A DNA stretch of 64,000 nucleotides, from assembly GCF_000169375.1 (NCBI RefSeq), contig NZ_AAXY01000013.1, forward strand, positions 1 through 64,000, in the 5' to 3' direction. The position numbers and the translations under genes are program-made. The notes under the pieces are model-generated. The model was not told the origin of the DNA, made no database searches, and worked only from the letters and a program-made list of their open reading frames with translations. Source of the DNA: Marinobacter sp. ELB17. Its GTDB lineage: Bacteria; Pseudomonadota; Gammaproteobacteria; Pseudomonadales; Oleiphilaceae. The first letter of the stretch is position 1. Each line of letters starts with the position of its first letter. This document shows, piece by piece, positions 62,291 to 64,000 of the stretch.

Positions 62291-64000
62291 TTAATACTCA
62301 ATCACCCGCCGAAACGGCGGCAGCGAATCCAGCAACAGCTGGCCATAGCGCCGCGCCACAATGCGCCGGTCCAGAATGGTCACCCGCCCGGTGTCTTCTT
62401 CGGTGCGCAGCAAGCGCCCTACTGCCTGAACCAGCTTAATAGAGGCTTCCGGCACGGTAATCTCCATAAACGGATTACCACCGCGCTGGGTCACCCACTC
62501 CGCCAGGCTGGCATCAATCGGGTCATCGGGTACTGAAAACGGCAAACGGGTAATGACCACGTGGTGCAGGTACTTACCCGGCAGGTCTATGCCCTCGGCA
62601 AAACTGGCAACACCAAACAACACGCTGGGCCGGCCTTCATCCACCCGCGCACAGTGTTGGCGCAGCACTTCGCCTTTAGCCATGTCGTCCTGGGTAATAA
62701 TCAGCCCGGGGTAGTCACCGGCTAGAGCGTCCCTTACCTGATGCATCTGGCGCCGCGACGTAAACAACACCAGGGTCGCGGTTTCCCCTTGCCACAGCGT
62801 GGGCAGGCGTCCAATCAGCTCTTCCAGAAAACCGTCGTCGGTGGGCATGGCCTTCATGGCCGGCACTTCCACCGTGGCCATCTGCTGGTAACGGAACGAG
62901 CTGGGCACCACCAGGTAGCGGGCGTCTTCCGGCAATCCCGCGCGGGAGCGAAGGCGATCAAATTTACCCAAAGCAGTCAGCGTGGCGCTGGTTAATACAG
63001 AACCGTAGGCCCGCGACCACAGCCGCGTATGCAGCAGGTCGTCGGCTAAAACCGGCGAGCTGTAAAGGGTGATATCCTCGCCGTGGTCCCAGCGCTGGCG
63101 CACTGTCCAGCGTGCCGGCGGCGGGCTTTTTGTTTCCTCACACCAGGCCGCCCACAGGCGCAGCTGCTCTTCGGAGCGGCTGTGGAACGAGCCAATCACC
63201 GGATACCAGGATTCTGCCGTTTCCCGGTCAATATCGTGGGTTTTGCGCTCGTCAAAGGCACCCTGGAGCTCTTCAGCCAGAGCGCCCAGGTGGCGCGAAA
63301 AATTAGCGCTGGCAATGCGCGCTTCCGCCGCCAGTTCCGCCATGGCGTCCGGCAGCTGGCCTTCGGGATAGCGCCACTGGGCCGAGCGGCGCTCGTCGTT
63401 GAATTCCCAGGTAATATTGTGTTCGCAGTATTCGTATACCCGGGTGACCACCAGGTCGACTTCCCGCGCGGCTTCGCTGATGCGCTCCAGGGTTTTTGCC
63501 CCCTGGGTGCCCGGGCTCAGGTGCGGCTGCATTTTTACCAGCATCTGCGACAGCTGTTTTAACCAGCTGCGAGTAGAGTTCAGCGAAATAGATGCGGCGA
63601 AGTGATTCAGCGCTTTGTCTGGCAGGTGGTGGGCTTCGTCAAATATAAACAGGGCGTTTTCCGGCTCTGGCAGTATCGCGCCGCCGCCCAGGGCCAGGTC
63701 CGCCAGCACCAGGTCGTGGTTGGCTACGACTATATCGGCGGCGTCCAGATCTTTGCGGGCCTCAAAAAACGCGCAGCTGTCAAAATAGCTGCAGTGGCGA
63801 TTGGTGCACTGGCGATGGTCGGTGGTTACCTGGCGCCAGATATCGTCCGGAATCTGCTCCGGCCAGTGGTCGCGGTCGCCGTCCCACTTGCGTGCGCCGT
63901 AGCTGGCCAGCATTTCCTCGAAAAACGCGCGGGTGCCGGGTTCCTCTTTACCCGGTGCATCCAGCAAAAACAGCGGCATGGTGTCACTGTCGCCATTGCC
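62291..64000 (-). CDS. dinG: DinG-family ATP-dependent helicase, C-terminal part (5' end outside window)
   Basis: The frame is open to the window edge, so the N-terminus with Walker A is outside. The visible 569 codons contain the Fe-S cluster cysteines (CTNRHCSYFDSC), the DEAH box in LFIFDEAHHLPDKA, and helicase motifs LVLFTSRRQMHQVRDAL, FGVASFAEGIDLPG and QAVGRLLRTEEDTGRV. DinG is a 5'-3' superfamily 2 helicase that unwinds D- and R-loops. The methionine at 63979 is internal. YoaA is a possible alternative name. Confidence 0.88.
   Translation of the reverse strand, partial: GNGDSDTMPLFLLDAPGKEEPGTRAFFEEMLASYGARKWDGDRDHWPEQIPDDIWRQVTTDHRQCTNRHCSYFDSCAFFEARKDLDAADIVVANHDLVLADLALGGGAILPEPENALFIFDEAHHLPDKALNHFAASISLNSTRSWLKQLSQMLVKMQPHLSPGTQGAKTLERISEAAREVDLVVTRVYEYCEHNITWEFNDERRSAQWRYPEGQLPDAMAELAAEARIASANFSRHLGALAEELQGAFDERKTHDIDRETAESWYPVIGSFHSRSEEQLRLWAAWCEETKSPPPARWTVRQRWDHGEDITLYSSPVLADDLLHTRLWSRAYGSVLTSATLTALGKFDRLRSRAGLPEDARYLVVPSSFRYQQMATVEVPAMKAMPTDDGFLEELIGRLPTLWQGETATLVLFTSRRQMHQVRDALAGDYPGLIITQDDMAKGEVLRQHCARVDEGRPSVLFGVASFAEGIDLPGKYLHHVVITRLPFSVPDDPIDASLAEWVTQRGGNPFMEITVPEASIKLVQAVGRLLRTEEDTGRVTILDRRIVARRYGQLLLDSLPPFRRVIEY

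Overview
The window reads as chromosomal core DNA of a gammaproteobacterium, most likely Marinobacter or a close relative. This is an inference from protein content, the presence of fimL/fimV/pilZ and DUF4892, and gene order. As I recall it, the order matches Pseudomonas aeruginosa in three blocks: fabI-yejFEBA-mltD-gloB-methyltransferase-rnhA-dnaQ, serS-rarA-lolA-ftsK, and metZ-purF-cvpA-SPOR-folC-accD-trpF-truA-fimV-asd. I found no tRNA, rRNA or CRISPR array.

Layout. 1-9.2 kb: nfuA (3' end outside the window) diverges from metH; then DUF2970, an unlisted 34-residue membrane peptide, acuI/yhdH, sohB, an SCP2 protein and fimL. 9.3-12.3 kb: dnaQ, rnhA, a methyltransferase and gloB. 12.5-21.7 kb: mltD and the peptide ABC importer yejABEF, split by an IscB element. 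21.8-24.2 kb: fabI, a frameshifted small gene and DAHP synthase. 24.3-31.7 kb (minus strand): metZ, ftsK, lolA, rarA, serS. 31.8-41.6 kb (minus): fimV, truA, trpF, accD, folC, dedD, cvpA, purF. 42-47.6 kb: leuC-leuD-leuB, then asd, with a divergent LysR regulator. 47.6-58.9 kb (minus): MFS carrier, aroC, prmB, patatin, DUF4892, hydrolase, pilZ, holB, tgpA, DUF58. 59-64 kb: pabB, thrH, cysB and the 3' part of a dinG-like helicase.

The most interesting object is at about 14.31-16.01 kb: a complete IscB (OMEGA) nuclease gene preceded by a structured RNA of the omega-RNA/HEARO type. All RuvC and HNH catalytic residues are visible, and no transposase lies beside it. Its right end abuts ATGA, which is also the start codon of yejA. 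Joining the inferred left flank directly to that ATGA rebuilds a good ribosome-binding site for yejA. The element therefore appears to have landed between the Shine-Dalgarno sequence and the start codon, and the 16 bases upstream of the RNA scaffold would be a guide against exactly this empty site.

A second theme is small repeats in otherwise ordinary core DNA: a dispersed 23-31 bp palindrome (six copies, one of which supplies the stop codon of the MFS gene), 36-bp tandem repeats seeded from the 3' end of rarA, 16-bp tandem repeats before asd, and a 20-bp duplication at the end of yejA. Most genes belong to methionine, leucine, aromatic, purine, folate and fatty-acid biosynthesis, cell division and lipoprotein export, or type IV pilus and surface regulation.
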